Positions 16,738-25,064 of a stretch of DNA of 34,505 nucleotides are shown one piece after another. Numbering within the stretch: position 1 is the stretch's first letter; the number at the start of each line of letters is the position of its first letter. Source of the stretch: Desulfobacteraceae bacterium (lineage in GTDB: Bacteria > Desulfobacterota > Desulfobulbia > Desulfobulbales > Desulfobulbaceae); assembly GCA_022837185.1 (NCBI GenBank), contig JALHJD010000020.1, positions 1-34,505 on the forward strand. Reading direction: 5' to 3'. The position numbers and the translations under genes are program-made. The notes beneath the pieces are model-generated. The model made no database searches. It worked only from the letters and a program-made list of their open reading frames with translations, and was not told the origin of the DNA.

Positions 16738-16828
16738 CGGTTTTCCCCGATCATTTTTTCGGGGGGTGCGCAGGGCGGCCGCCGGGGGGCGGTCCGACAT
16801 ATCGGTTCCGGCCTTTTTGCATGGCAGG

Positions 16829-16857
16829 AGTAAAGCATCTTTTCGGTAATTTTACAA
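16829..16857 (-). promoter_or_regulatory. Possible radA promoter
   Basis: On the minus strand, TTGTAA (16857-16852) and TTTACT (16834-16829) are 17 nt apart, each 4/6 to sigma70 consensus. The predicted start near 16822 gives a leader of about 85 nt to the radA ATG. The spacing is ideal but the hexamers are only moderate. Confidence 0.35.
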
Positions 16858-16966
16858 GTTCGGGAGAGGGAGGACAATCCTGGACGCTTGAAGGAAGGGG
16901 TGCGGTGTGATAGATAAATATAAGGGGCTGTCCATGGAATGGTTGTCGCGACACGGGGAGGTGGTT

Positions 16967-17977
16967 ATGCGGGAAGCGTTGTTTTATCAGGCTGAGGAAG
17001 AGAACAGGGTAACGTGTAATCTGTGCAGCCACCGCTGCAGGATAAAGCCCGGCAAACGCGGCATCTGCCAGGTGCGGGAGAACCGGGACGGGGTCCTGTA
17101 CACCCTCGTTTACGGGCTCCTGGTGGCCGAGAACGAGGATCCCATTGAAAAAAAACCGCTGTTTCATTTTCTGCCCGGCAGCCTGTCCTATTCCATTTCC
17201 ACGGTCGGCTGCAATTTTCATTGCCTCCACTGTCAGAATTATCATATTTCCCAGTATCCCGAAAGCCATGGCGGTCAGGTGACCGGAGAACCGCGCAGTG
17301 CCGAAGAAGTTGTCGCCGCGGCGGAAAGAATGGGGTGCCGCAGTATCAGCTATACCTACGTGGAGCCGACCATTTTTTATGAATTTGCCCGGGATTGCGC
17401 GGTGCTGGCCCATGAACGGGGACTGAAAAATGTTTTTGTCAGCAACGGCTACATGACCCCGGAAGTGACCCGTGATGTCGCCTCCCTGCTTGACGCCATC
17501 AATATCGATGTCAAGGCCTTCACCGACGATTTTTACAAGAAGGTGTGCAAGGCCCGTTTGCAGCCGGTGCTGGACAATGTTTCCCTGATGCATGAACTCG
17601 GGGTCTGGGTGGAGGTGACGACCCTGATCATTCCCGGCCTGAACGACACTGATGAGGAACTGGGCGAAATAGCCCGTTTTATCAAGGGGGTCGACCCGGC
17701 GATTCCCTGGCATGTGACTGCTTTTCGCCCGACCTACAGGATGACGGACCGGCAGCCCACCCCGGCGGCAACCCTGCAGCGGGCACGGGCCATCGGCCTG
17801 GAGGAAGGGCTGCGGTATGTCTATGAAGGAAATATTCCCGGCAGGGGAGGCGAGGACACGCTCTGCCCTGCCTGCGGGGCACGGGTCATCACCCGGTTCG
17901 GCTTCAGCATCAGGGACCTGCACATGCGGGACGGCGGATGCGCCGAATGCGGCGGGCCGATCGACGGAAGATGGTAG
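16967..17977 (+). CDS. amrS: AmmeMemoRadiSam-type radical SAM enzyme
   Basis: A 336-residue radical S-adenosylmethionine protein. The [4Fe-4S] motif is CNFHCLHC (Cys82, Cys86, Cys89). The N-terminal cysteines (C17, C20, C24, C34) and a C-terminal cysteine-rich ribbon (CPACG and CAECGG) are typical of this AmrS/PflA-like branch, as is the YTYVEPTIFYEFARD segment. The family co-occurs with AMMECR1- and Memo-domain proteins; its reaction is not firmly established. The frame opens at GTG 16907, but ATG 16967 has GGAGG at 5-nt spacing and begins with MREALFY, the usual family N-terminus. No AMMECR1 or Memo gene is visible nearby. Confidence 0.88.
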   Translation: MREALFYQAEEENRVTCNLCSHRCRIKPGKRGICQVRENRDGVLYTLVYGLLVAENEDPIEKKPLFHFLPGSLSYSISTVGCNFHCLHCQNYHISQYPESHGGQVTGEPRSAEEVVAAAERMGCRSISYTYVEPTIFYEFARDCAVLAHERGLKNVFVSNGYMTPEVTRDVASLLDAINIDVKAFTDDFYKKVCKARLQPVLDNVSLMHELGVWVEVTTLIIPGLNDTDEELGEIARFIKGVDPAIPWHVTAFRPTYRMTDRQPTPAATLQRARAIGLEEGLRYVYEGNIPGRGGEDTLCPACGARVITRFGFSIRDLHMRDGGCAECGGPIDGRW

Positions 17978-18026
17978 CCTTGCCCGGCTAATCCCTGCAG
18001 GAGGCAGGCAGGCACGAGGAGGCCGG

Positions 18027-18986
18027 ATGAACGGCATCATGCAATTGATTACCGGCCGCCGGAGCATACGGCGGTATACCTCCCGGGATGTCCCGGAGGA
18101 GATGCTGCACGATGTGCTGGCGGCGGCGCAATGGGCCCCGTCCTGGGCAAATACGCAATGCTGGGAAATAGTTGTGGTCCGCGACCCCGGGATCAAGGAG
18201 CAGCTGCAGGGGGTCCTGAGCCCGAGGAATCCCGCCGGCCCCGCCTTTGCCGCCGCCCCGGTGGTGCTTGCCGTCTGCGGGAAAAACAAGGTGTCGGGAT
18301 ACTATAAAGGCAGGAGGGTCACCGCATTGGGCGACTGGAAACTGTATGATCTGGGCCTGGCCACCCAGAATATGCTGCTGGCCGCCGCCTCCCACAAACT
18401 CGGAACGGTCGTGGTCGGCGCTCCTTTCCTCGATTATGCACGCCGTTCAATCGTGGATGCCCGGATCCTGGGGTTTGAGGGGACACTGAGCGCGACCTGC
18501 AATTATGTCCTCGACTGCCTCATGGAGGGTGCCTCCCTGGACCAGGCTCTCATGGACGCACAGCGTTCCGGGATGGCCGAATTCGATCCCGCCCTTGACA
18601 TCGACGGCTGGGACTCGGCGGCCAAGCTGATGATCGTCGCGAAGGCGCTCATGGGGACGCCCTGCCCTGCACTCGGGGAGTTCCCCGTAAAAGGAATCCG
18701 GGGACTGACACGGGCGGTGCTTGCCGAAGCCCGCCGATCGGGGGGGAAAATCCGCCTCCTGGCCAGGATCACGAGATCGGCGGGAGGAATCGACCTTTCG
18801 GTCGGTCCTGAAGTCCTGCCGCCCTCCCATCCTCTTTCGCTCCTGTTCGGCCCGACAAATGGGGCCGTGATCCTGACGGAAAACCTGGGCGAGATTTGTC
18901 TTTCGGGAACGGGCAGTTCCCCGGCGCAGGCAGCTTTTGCCCTGTGGCAGGATATCCGGAGAATCGCCCGAGGAGAGAAATGGTGA
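18027..18986 (+). CDS. Chimeric frame: nitroreductase N-part fused to homoserine dehydrogenase C-part
   Basis: A 319-residue open frame. Residues 1 to about 131 are a nitroreductase-family flavoprotein: GRRSIRRYTSRDVP (FMN phosphate-binding Arg region), AAAQWAPSWANTQCWEIVVV, and DLGLATQNMLLAAASHKLGT. FMN nitroreductases reduce nitro groups or quinones with NAD(P)H and normally continue for another 40-60 residues that complete the fold. Here the sequence switches at about residue 126-140 to homoserine dehydrogenase. ATG 18027 has GAGGAGG 5 nt upstream, so the front end is a genuine gene start 50 nt after amrS. Neither half is complete, so a working fusion enzyme is unlikely. An assembly or recombination join is the best explanation. 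Confidence 0.85.
   Translation: MNGIMQLITGRRSIRRYTSRDVPEEMLHDVLAAAQWAPSWANTQCWEIVVVRDPGIKEQLQGVLSPRNPAGPAFAAAPVVLAVCGKNKVSGYYKGRRVTALGDWKLYDLGLATQNMLLAAASHKLGTVVVGAPFLDYARRSIVDARILGFEGTLSATCNYVLDCLMEGASLDQALMDAQRSGMAEFDPALDIDGWDSAAKLMIVAKALMGTPCPALGEFPVKGIRGLTRAVLAEARRSGGKIRLLARITRSAGGIDLSVGPEVLPPSHPLSLLFGPTNGAVILTENLGEICLSGTGSSPAQAAFALWQDIRRIARGEKW
18400..18450. other. Junction between two unrelated sequence blocks
   Basis: The last clear nitroreductase residues are HKLGTVVVGA (ending about 18422). Residues from APFLDYARRSIVDARIL onward align without gaps to homoserine dehydrogenase sequence preceding its GILNGTTNY motif. GTVVVGA could fit either family, so the exact base cannot be fixed and short shared sequence may have guided the join. 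No transposon end, attachment site or repeat is visible here. Confidence 0.75.
18426..18986 (+). CDS. hom: Homoserine dehydrogenase, 5'-truncated
   Basis: About 187 residues matching the catalytic and C-terminal part of homoserine dehydrogenase, which reduces aspartate semialdehyde to homoserine for Thr/Met synthesis. Visible landmarks: LSATCNYVLDCLMEGASLD (family GILNGTTNYIL), GMAEFDPALDIDGWDSAAKL (family AExDPxxDVxGxDAAxKL), FPVKGIRGLT and a C-terminal LSGTGSSPAQAAFAL (family GPGAGxxPTASAV). The roughly 130-residue NAD(P)-binding Rossmann domain and its start codon are missing because the frame joins a nitroreductase. No separate ACT domain follows. The TGA at 18984-18986 overlaps the next ATG, indicating that in its native genome it is coupled to the phosphodiesterase gene. 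Confidence 0.82.
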   Translation, partial: FLDYARRSIVDARILGFEGTLSATCNYVLDCLMEGASLDQALMDAQRSGMAEFDPALDIDGWDSAAKLMIVAKALMGTPCPALGEFPVKGIRGLTRAVLAEARRSGGKIRLLARITRSAGGIDLSVGPEVLPPSHPLSLLFGPTNGAVILTENLGEICLSGTGSSPAQAAFALWQDIRRIARGEKW

Positions 18987-19531
18987 TGGCCGGTCGTCTG
19001 GGAATCATCGCGGACACACACGGGGACCTGCTAGGCTGGGAATCGGCCGTCCGTGCCTGGGGGCCGGTGGATTTGATTGTGCATGCAGGGGATGTTCTGA
19101 AACCCTGGAGGAGCCGGCCGCTGTCCAATATCGGTGGGAAAAGGGCCCTGGCGGAGGCGATCAACGCCTGCGGAGTGCCTGTCCTGATCGCCAGGGGGAA
19201 CTGCGATGGGGAAGAGGATGAACATATGGTGAAATGGCCGATGGTTGAGCCCTTTTTGTTCCTCTGGTGGAACGGACGCCTCGTGCTTGTGGGGCACGGG
19301 ACAGATTTTTCGGAGATCAGGGACCGGGGGCTTGCCTGCGAGGCCGATGTCGTCATCACGGGGCACACTCACGTTGCCTCCCTGGTGCACGAGGGAAAAA
19401 CAAGGTTCCTGAATCCCGGATCCGCTAGCCTCCCGATGGGGCGTGACCCGGCTAGCGCGGCTCTTTTGGATGAAGAGGGGATCCGCATCATGACACTCGG
19501 GAATGAGCTCCTTCATTTCGAACCCTGGTGA
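18986..19531 (+). CDS. YfcE/MJ0936-family metallophosphodiesterase
   Basis: A 181-residue calcineurin-like phosphoesterase. The metal-binding blocks are in order: IIADTHGD (DxH), VHAGDVL (GDxx), ARGNCDGEED (GNCD) and VITGHTHVA (GHTH). These coordinate two divalent metals. Proteins of this branch hydrolyse phosphodiesters such as bis-p-nitrophenyl phosphate in vitro; the physiological substrate is uncertain. ATG 18986 overlaps the upstream TGA and has AGGAGA at about 9 nt; ATG 18980 in the same frame is too close to the ribosome site. Length fits the family (about 160-185). Confidence 0.85.
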   Translation: MAGRLGIIADTHGDLLGWESAVRAWGPVDLIVHAGDVLKPWRSRPLSNIGGKRALAEAINACGVPVLIARGNCDGEEDEHMVKWPMVEPFLFLWWNGRLVLVGHGTDFSEIRDRGLACEADVVITGHTHVASLVHEGKTRFLNPGSASLPMGRDPASAALLDEEGIRIMTLGNELLHFEPW

Positions 19532-19551
19532 ACCGAGGGTATAATCCTTCC

Positions 19552-20379
19552 ATGATCCTGATCGACCTGCATACCCATAGCACCTGCTCCGACGGAACGC
19601 TGAGCCCGGAAGCCCTGGTACGGGCGGCAAAGGCCAGGAAGGTTTCCGTGCTCAGCCTGACCGACCATGATACGACGGAAGGGGTCTCAAAGTTCCTTTC
19701 GGCATGCAGTCATGCCGGTATCCGGGGCCTTTCCGGGATAGAACTTTCTGCGGAGGCCCCGTACACGCTTCATATCCTGGGCTACAACATCACTCCCGGC
19801 AACGGGCCCCTGGAAAAACGCCTTGCCAGGCTCCGGGAGCACCGAAAGGATCGGAATGCGGCCATCTGTAAGCGCCTTCGGGAACTGGGGCTTGACATCA
19901 CCCTTGAAGAAGTCCAGGAGGAGGCCAAGGGAGACGTTGTTGCGCGCCCCCACATCGCCAGGGTCCTGATCCGCAAGGGGTACGTCCAGGATATGGGCGG
20001 GGCGTTTCGCGTCTATCTCGCCGACGGAGCGGCTGCCTACATCCCGCGGGTACGCCTGTCACCTGCCGAGTGCATTGAGCTGATACGGCAGAGCGGGGGA
20101 GTCCCCGTGCTAGCGCATCCGGGGCAGATGGGGCTGGCCGAAGAACCCCTGAAGGCGATCCTTCGGGAATTGAAGGAAATGGGCCTTTGGGGAATGGAAT
20201 GTCTTTCCAGCCATCATCGGTACGAAGAGATCTACCAATACTTGAAGCTTGCTGATTCGATGGGACTTTTCGCCACGGCAGGAACCGATTTCCACGGCTG
20301 GAACCGGCCGGGCGTTCAGCTTGGGATCCCGGTCGGGGAAGATTTTCTCCCGTGGGCCCGGTTGCAGGTTGCCCTGTAA
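19552..20379 (+). CDS. PHP-domain phosphoesterase
   Basis: A 275-residue PHP-domain protein of the TrpH/YciV type. Metal-binding motifs: [10 protein letters not shown] near the N-terminus, [27 protein letters not shown] and [10 protein letters not shown] at the C-terminus. Members hydrolyse 3',5'-nucleoside bisphosphates or the 5' end of short RNAs in a trinuclear-metal site; the exact substrate is inferred. ATG 19552 starts directly at the first motif strand (MILIDLHTH), and the upstream frame to 19528 adds only eight residues. It lies 20 nt after the phosphodiesterase, so both are likely in one transcript. Confidence 0.85.
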   Translation: MILIDLHTHSTCSDGTLSPEALVRAAKARKVSVLSLTDHDTTEGVSKFLSACSHAGIRGLSGIELSAEAPYTLHILGYNITPGNGPLEKRLARLREHRKDRNAAICKRLRELGLDITLEEVQEEAKGDVVARPHIARVLIRKGYVQDMGGAFRVYLADGAAAYIPRVRLSPAECIELIRQSGGVPVLAHPGQMGLAEEPLKAILRELKEMGLWGMECLSSHHRYEEIYQYLKLADSMGLFATAGTDFHGWNRPGVQLGIPVGEDFLPWARLQVAL

Positions 20380-20433
20380 AAAGGGCAGGATCGAAAAAGC
20401 TTCTGGTTATAAAGAATACGGGGAGGTGCAACG

Positions 20434-21439
20434 ATGAAAACCATCGATCTTCGAAGCGATACGGTGACCCGTCCGACTCCCGCGATGAGAAAGGCCATGG
20501 CCGAAGCCGTCGTGGGCGATGACGTGTATGGTGAAGATCCCACGGTCCGGAGGCTCGAAGAAACCGCTGCCGAAATGACAGGGCATGAAGCCGCCCTTTT
20601 CGTCACTTCCGGAACCCAGGGAAACCGAGGCAGTGATCCTGGGGAATCAATCGCACATCTTCAATTATGAAGGCGGCGGAATGGCGGTCCTGGGGGGAAT
20701 CCTCCCCCTGCCCGCCGAAGATGCCGGCGGGTTGCCTGAAACGTCTTCTGTTCTCAGGTGGGTCCGTCCGGCAAACGTTCACTTTGCCCCGGCGAAGCTG
20801 CTTTGCCTGGAGAACACCCACAACCGGGAAGGCGGAAACGCCGCGGCTCCCGCGCCGTTTCGAAAGCTCGTGACCGCGGCAAAGGATCAAGGGCTGGCCG
20901 TTCACCTGGATGGGGCCCGGATCTTTAACGCCGCCGTGGCCTGGGAAGTTGACGTGAAAACCTACACCGGAATGGTCGACTCGGTGCAGTTCTGCCTGTC
21001 GAAGGGGCTCGGGGCTCCGGTCGGCTCGCTGGTCTGCGGCCGGAAGTCCTTCATCGAGGAAGCCCGGCACTGGCGGAAGGTTGTCGGGGGAGGCATGAGA
21101 CAATCAGGGGTGCTTGCTGCTGCAGGGCTGGTGGCCCTGAAGGAGAATCTCTCCCGCCTGTCGGAAGACCATGAGAACGCCTCCGTCCTGGCAGAGCGGC
21201 TGGAGGAGAGCGAGCACCTTTTTGTGGAACCCTGCCCGAAACGGACCAACATGGTTTACTTCGAGATCCGCAAGGAGAGCGTGACGGCCGAGGAACTAGC
21301 AAGGCGGTGCCGGCTGAAGGGCGTTCTTTTCAATCCCGTTAGCTCGAAACGGGTTCGTTTGGTTACGCACCTGGATGTCTCGAGAAGTGATGTTCGGGAA
21401 GCGGCAAGGATCATCCTGGAGGAGGCAGCCGACCGGTGA
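20434..21439 (+). pseudogene. ltaE: L-threonine aldolase, broken by a frameshifting deletion
   Basis: Together the two frames encode a low-specificity L-threonine aldolase, a PLP enzyme that splits threonine to glycine and acetaldehyde. Frame one (from ATG 20434, good GGGGAGG site) gives [27 protein letters not shown] and TSGTQGN. The match then moves to the +1 frame at 20627: [40 protein letters not shown] and SKGLGAPVGSLV (PLP lysine). About 11 residues expected between GTQGN and EAVIL are absent, which fits a loss of 32 nt. The rest is intact to the stop at 21439, which overlaps the next start. The break could be a true mutation or an assembly error. Frame one alone ends at 20670. Confidence 0.85.
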
Positions 21440-22800
21440 GAGAAGCGACGGGAAAGAGCAACATCGAGGAGATGTGCGGCTGGCTCATCGAAAAAGCCCT
21501 TCGGGGAGGAGCCGCTGAGGCAGACGTGTTCTATACGGAAGGCCAAAGCCGGCACATCAGCCTTAGGGAAGGGGTGCCCGAGGAGGATGTCAGCGGTTTC
21601 GGGCAGTCGGTGACCCTGCGATCGGTTCTGCCGGACAGGCGCCAGGGGTTGGCTTCCGTGAACCATTTCAAGCGGGGGGATCTCCTGGAACTGGTTGACT
21701 GGAGCCTTTCCAATGCGGCCCTTTCTGAACCGGACCCCTTTCTGGAGATTGGGGAGGGGGCATGGGCATCCGACAGCGAGAACCTGGGGATCGAGGACCC
21801 CGACCTGGAGAAGCTGACCCACGAAAATAGAATCCGGGCCTGCGTCGAAATGACGGAAGCCGCCAGGTCCGCTGATCGAAGAGTGGTTTCCGTACGAAGC
21901 GCAACGTGGAGCGATGCCCGGGGGAAGATCTACCTGGCGAACAGCCGGGGATTTGGTGCCTGGCAGAGCGGGACGACGGTTTCGTGCGGGGTTGCGGTCG
22001 TCATGCAGGATAACGATTCGTTCGAGATGGGAGCTTTCGGGGAAGATTCCCGATGCTGGGGGAGGCTCGATCCCCAAGCCGTTGCGCGGGAAGCGGTGCG
22101 CAAGACGGGCATGATCCTGGGCGGGAAACCGATCGAAACCGCCAGGATGACGGTCTTTCTTGACCCGGAAAGCTGCGCGGATTTTATCGATGCAATCGGG
22201 GACCTTTTCCTCGGGCCGAACGTCCTGAGAAACAAATCGCTTCTCCGGGGAAAGCTGAAAACCGCGGTGGCTTCGCCCTCCTTTTCGCTGGTCGACGACG
22301 GACGGCTTTTTGGGGGTATGGCCTCCGGCCCGTTTGACGGGGAAGGGGTCCAAACCCGAAGGACACCCCTGATCACCCGAGGAGTCCTCGAAAATTACCT
22401 CTATGACCTGCGTTCGGCCCGGGAATCCGGAGTCGCCTCGACGGGCAACGCGGTCAGGGGAAGCGGAAGCGCTCCCGACGCGGGCTGTTCAAATCTCTTC
22501 CCGATCCCGGGAGAGAAAGATCCCGGGACCCTTTTCCTGGAAGCGGGGCGAGGACTCCTGGTCACCGAGATCATGGGATTGCATACGATCAACCCCGTCA
22601 GCGGGGATTTTTCCCTTGGAATCAAAGGAGTGCTCATGGAGGGGGGAGAACCGACCCGGGCGGTTGCGGAAGTGACGGTCGCGGGAAACCTGGCCGACTG
22701 GCTTCTTCAAATCGGTGAACTGGGGAACGACCTCCGATTTTTCGGGAGCACGGGCGGCTGCACGATGGTGATCAACGATGTTGCGGTTGCCGGTTCGTAG
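21436..22800 (+). CDS. pmbA: TldD/PmbA-family protein (metalloprotease-like)
   Basis: A 454-residue protein of the modulator-of-gyrase/TldE family. The C-terminal signature TINPVSGDFSLGIKGVLMEGG and the following EVTVAGNLADWLLQIGELGNDL are characteristic. In Enterobacteria TldD and TldE form a heterodimeric protease that acts on unfolded peptides such as microcin B17 precursor and CcdA. The HExxxH zinc motif belongs to the TldD partner and is not visible here, which fits the TldE/PmbA subunit; no tldD is seen in the window. The GTG start at 21436 overlaps the stop of the aldolase gene and has GAGGAGG about 10 nt upstream. Confidence 0.8.
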   Translation: MREATGKSNIEEMCGWLIEKALRGGAAEADVFYTEGQSRHISLREGVPEEDVSGFGQSVTLRSVLPDRRQGLASVNHFKRGDLLELVDWSLSNAALSEPDPFLEIGEGAWASDSENLGIEDPDLEKLTHENRIRACVEMTEAARSADRRVVSVRSATWSDARGKIYLANSRGFGAWQSGTTVSCGVAVVMQDNDSFEMGAFGEDSRCWGRLDPQAVAREAVRKTGMILGGKPIETARMTVFLDPESCADFIDAIGDLFLGPNVLRNKSLLRGKLKTAVASPSFSLVDDGRLFGGMASGPFDGEGVQTRRTPLITRGVLENYLYDLRSARESGVASTGNAVRGSGSAPDAGCSNLFPIPGEKDPGTLFLEAGRGLLVTEIMGLHTINPVSGDFSLGIKGVLMEGGEPTRAVAEVTVAGNLADWLLQIGELGNDLRFFGSTGGCTMVINDVAVAGS

Positions 22801-24388
22801 GTTTTTCCTCTGCCTCCTTTTGCTTTGCGCTGCATCTGCACCCGCTTTGTCCGCCGAGACGGGCTGGACCCTGTGGAAGAACAACGGGATCGCAGGAGTG
22901 GTGAGGATCCGGGACGAAGGATCGGCTGTCAAAGTCGGCCTGAAGAACATGGCCTCTCTCCTCGGGTGCGGTGCGGCGGTCAAGGGCGACCGCCTGGTCG
23001 TGACCTTTGAAAGCCGGAAGCTGGAATTCGTCCTGGGAGCAGCCGCCGCAAGGATCGATGGGGGCCAGATCCTCCCGATGGCCGACGCCGTGACCGCGGA
23101 AGGGGGGGAATGGTGGGGGGAAAACAGGGGAGCCCTGCGGCTTTTTGAGGCGCTTCTTTCCGGCGGGAAGGGATCTGTCCGGCTCCGCTTCGCCGGGGCC
23201 GCGGCGCTTCCGGAGAAGGAGGCCCCTCCTGCTGCGGCGGCAACTCCGGCGGCCGTTGAATCCCCCGAGCCGGGAAAATCTCTTTACGGGCCCCTGCCCA
23301 GGATCGAGAAAATCCGCTGGAGCAGGACGGCCGAAAAGATCCGGGCGGTTCTCGATCTTTCTTCACCGTTTGAGCCGACCGTGAAGGACGCTCCAGGAGA
23401 GGTCGAAATCACCCTTGCGGCTGCCGCGGCCCGTTCGATAAGCGGGGTGCCTTCCCCCTACCCGGAGGAAGTAACAGTGGCCTTCACCCAGTACGGTGAT
23501 AAAACGGTCGTCCGTTTCCAGCATCACGCGGGATCTGTAAAGACCTTTTCCCTCCACAAGCCCGAGCGCTTCGTGCTGGATTTCTTTTCTTCCGGGACAG
23601 CTGCTTCGGGGGTTGAACCCGCGGCATCGGTCGAACCGGCCCCGGTCCTGCCGAAGCCGGCTGAGCCTGCGGCGGCTCCCGTTCCGGCAGGCAGGGCGCC
23701 TGGCGGGAAACCGTTCCTCGTGGTTGTTGACGCGGGACACGGGGGACATGATCCGGGCGCCGTCGCGGGAGGAATCAATGAAAAGGACATCAACCTGCGG
23801 GCGGCGCTCCGGCTTGCGGTCCTGCTAAGGGAAGCGGGCATCGAGGCCCGGCTCACCCGGAAGGACGACACCTACCTTCGCCTGAATGAACGGACCGATC
23901 TCGCCAACCGGTGGAATGCCGACCTCTTTATTAGCCTTCACTGCAATGCCCTCCCCAGGGGCAGGCATGCCCGCGGAGTGGAGATCTACCTGATGGCTCT
24001 GCCGACAGACAAGGATGCCATGAGGCTGGCGCTTTACGAAAACCGGGAGCTGGGCAAGAACAATACGATTGAGGAGTCCGACGCCAAGACGAACCTGCTT
24101 CTTCGAATCCTGGGGGAAATGGAGCAGAACGCGAAAATCGGACAGAGTACCCGTCTTGCGGAAAGCCTCTTCAACATGGGGCGACGCACGGGTCTGCAGA
24201 TGTCGCGCGTGGCCCAGGCCCCGTTTTTCGTCCTTCGGGGGGCGGCCATGCCGGCTGTCCTGGTTGAGATGGGATACCTGACCGAGCCGGAAGACCGGAA
24301 GCTGCTAAACGATCCGGCTTTCCTGGACCGCCTGCTGAGAGCCCTGGTTTCGGGGATGTCCGAATACCTGAATACCCTATCCCGTTAA
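22778..24388 (+). CDS. N-acetylmuramoyl-L-alanine amidase (AMIN + Amidase_3)
   Basis: A 536-residue exported cell-wall hydrolase. Residues 1-26 are a signal peptide (RRFFLCLLLLCAASAPALSA). Residues ~29-130 look like a copper-amine-oxidase-N-like domain, ~174-270 form an AMIN domain (targets peptidoglycan or septum), a Pro/Ala linker follows, and ~312-533 is the Amidase_3 catalytic domain. Zinc ligands: His321 (DAGHGGHDPG), Glu335 (GINEKD) and His388 (SLHCNA); the catalytic Glu497 is in LVEMGYLTE. It cleaves the amide between MurNAc and the stem peptide. The start lies 23 nt inside the end of pmbA, so translation is probably coupled. Confidence 0.9.
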   Translation: MLRLPVRRFFLCLLLLCAASAPALSAETGWTLWKNNGIAGVVRIRDEGSAVKVGLKNMASLLGCGAAVKGDRLVVTFESRKLEFVLGAAAARIDGGQILPMADAVTAEGGEWWGENRGALRLFEALLSGGKGSVRLRFAGAAALPEKEAPPAAAATPAAVESPEPGKSLYGPLPRIEKIRWSRTAEKIRAVLDLSSPFEPTVKDAPGEVEITLAAAAARSISGVPSPYPEEVTVAFTQYGDKTVVRFQHHAGSVKTFSLHKPERFVLDFFSSGTAASGVEPAASVEPAPVLPKPAEPAAAPVPAGRAPGGKPFLVVVDAGHGGHDPGAVAGGINEKDINLRAALRLAVLLREAGIEARLTRKDDTYLRLNERTDLANRWNADLFISLHCNALPRGRHARGVEIYLMALPTDKDAMRLALYENRELGKNNTIEESDAKTNLLLRILGEMEQNAKIGQSTRLAESLFNMGRRTGLQMSRVAQAPFFVLRGAAMPAVLVEMGYLTEPEDRKLLNDPAFLDRLLRALVSGMSEYLNTLSR

Positions 24389-24404
24389 GGAGTTGAGGAC
24401 AGGA

Positions 24405-25040
24405 ATGAAAGACGAGACGGATTTCCGGCCGCGGGAGCGAACGGTTCGAAGGCAGCCGGCGGAGACAAAGGCTCCCTGGATTTTGCGGCTTGTCAGCTGG
24501 TCGGCCGTGATGCTTCTCCTCTTTACGCTGGGCTATTTCGGAACCGGGCTGGTGCTGAAATGGGTGGACAGCAAGGGGGGGCCGCAGGAAACGACGGTCG
24601 TCTCCGGCAAAGAGCCTGTTTTGGGGGAAACGCCGAAAGCGCCGCAAAACGAGTACCGTGTTTATTCGCTGAAGGGAAACAAGTTGAGCGAAAGCCGGGT
24701 TGAAACGGCCGGGGGACTCATGGAATCCGACCTGAGGGAAGTTCTCCAAGGCCTTTTCTCCCTTCTCCAGACAGAAGGCGTCCTGGATCCCCAGTCGGCG
24801 GTTCTGCATATCTTCCGGGCAGGCGATCTCCTGTACCTCGACGTGAACGACGCGTGCGTCCGATCGATTGCATCCCTGCCGCCGGAGAAGGCCAACCTGG
24901 TCATGACCGGAGTCGTGAGGACAATCATCGAAAACTTCAGACCGGTCACTCGGGTGCGGTTCCTGGTCAACGGGAGGGAAAGCACCGAGACAACGCCCGT
25001 CAACCTCGCGGTTGCATGGCAGCTGGCCCGCAAGCCCTGA
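24405..25040 (+). CDS. GerMN-domain membrane-anchored protein
   Basis: A 211-residue protein with an Arg/Glu-rich cytoplasmic N-terminus, one transmembrane helix (about 26-48, WILRLVSWSAVMLLLFTLGYF) and an extracytoplasmic GerMN domain (about 85-205). The latter is recognisable by the ESDLREVLQGLFSLL helix, LYLDVNDACV and the final RFLVNGRESTE strand. GerMN domains occur with cell-wall amidases and LytM-type proteins and are thought to bind peptidoglycan or partners. ATG 24405 lies 16 nt after the amidase stop; an upstream in-frame TTG at 24393 is less likely. Pairing with the amidase gene suggests a shared role in wall remodelling (inference). Confidence 0.78.
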   Translation: MKDETDFRPRERTVRRQPAETKAPWILRLVSWSAVMLLLFTLGYFGTGLVLKWVDSKGGPQETTVVSGKEPVLGETPKAPQNEYRVYSLKGNKLSESRVETAGGLMESDLREVLQGLFSLLQTEGVLDPQSAVLHIFRAGDLLYLDVNDACVRSIASLPPEKANLVMTGVVRTIIENFRPVTRVRFLVNGRESTETTPVNLAVAWQLARKP

Positions 25041-25064
25041 GCGGCGCCAAACAGGAGGATTGCC

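Noticed and set aside
16751..18289. 512-residue minus-strand frame opposite amrS and the nitroreductase
   Set aside because: The opposite strand carries the radical SAM cysteine motif and nitroreductase motifs; this frame has none.
18027..18986. A genuine bifunctional nitroreductase-homoserine dehydrogenase
   Set aside because: Both parts lack essential segments (nitroreductase C-terminus, dehydrogenase NAD-binding domain), so a chimera is more likely.
19517..19545. TATAAT at 19540-19545 as a promoter for the PHP-domain gene
   Set aside because: The -35 position (TTCGAA) is poor, the start would fall on the ATG itself, and the gene is only 20 nt after its neighbour, so cotranscription is more likely.
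20371..20386. GCCCT/AGGGC hairpin at the end of the PHP gene as a terminator
   Set aside because: Only 5 bp and followed by purines rather than T residues.
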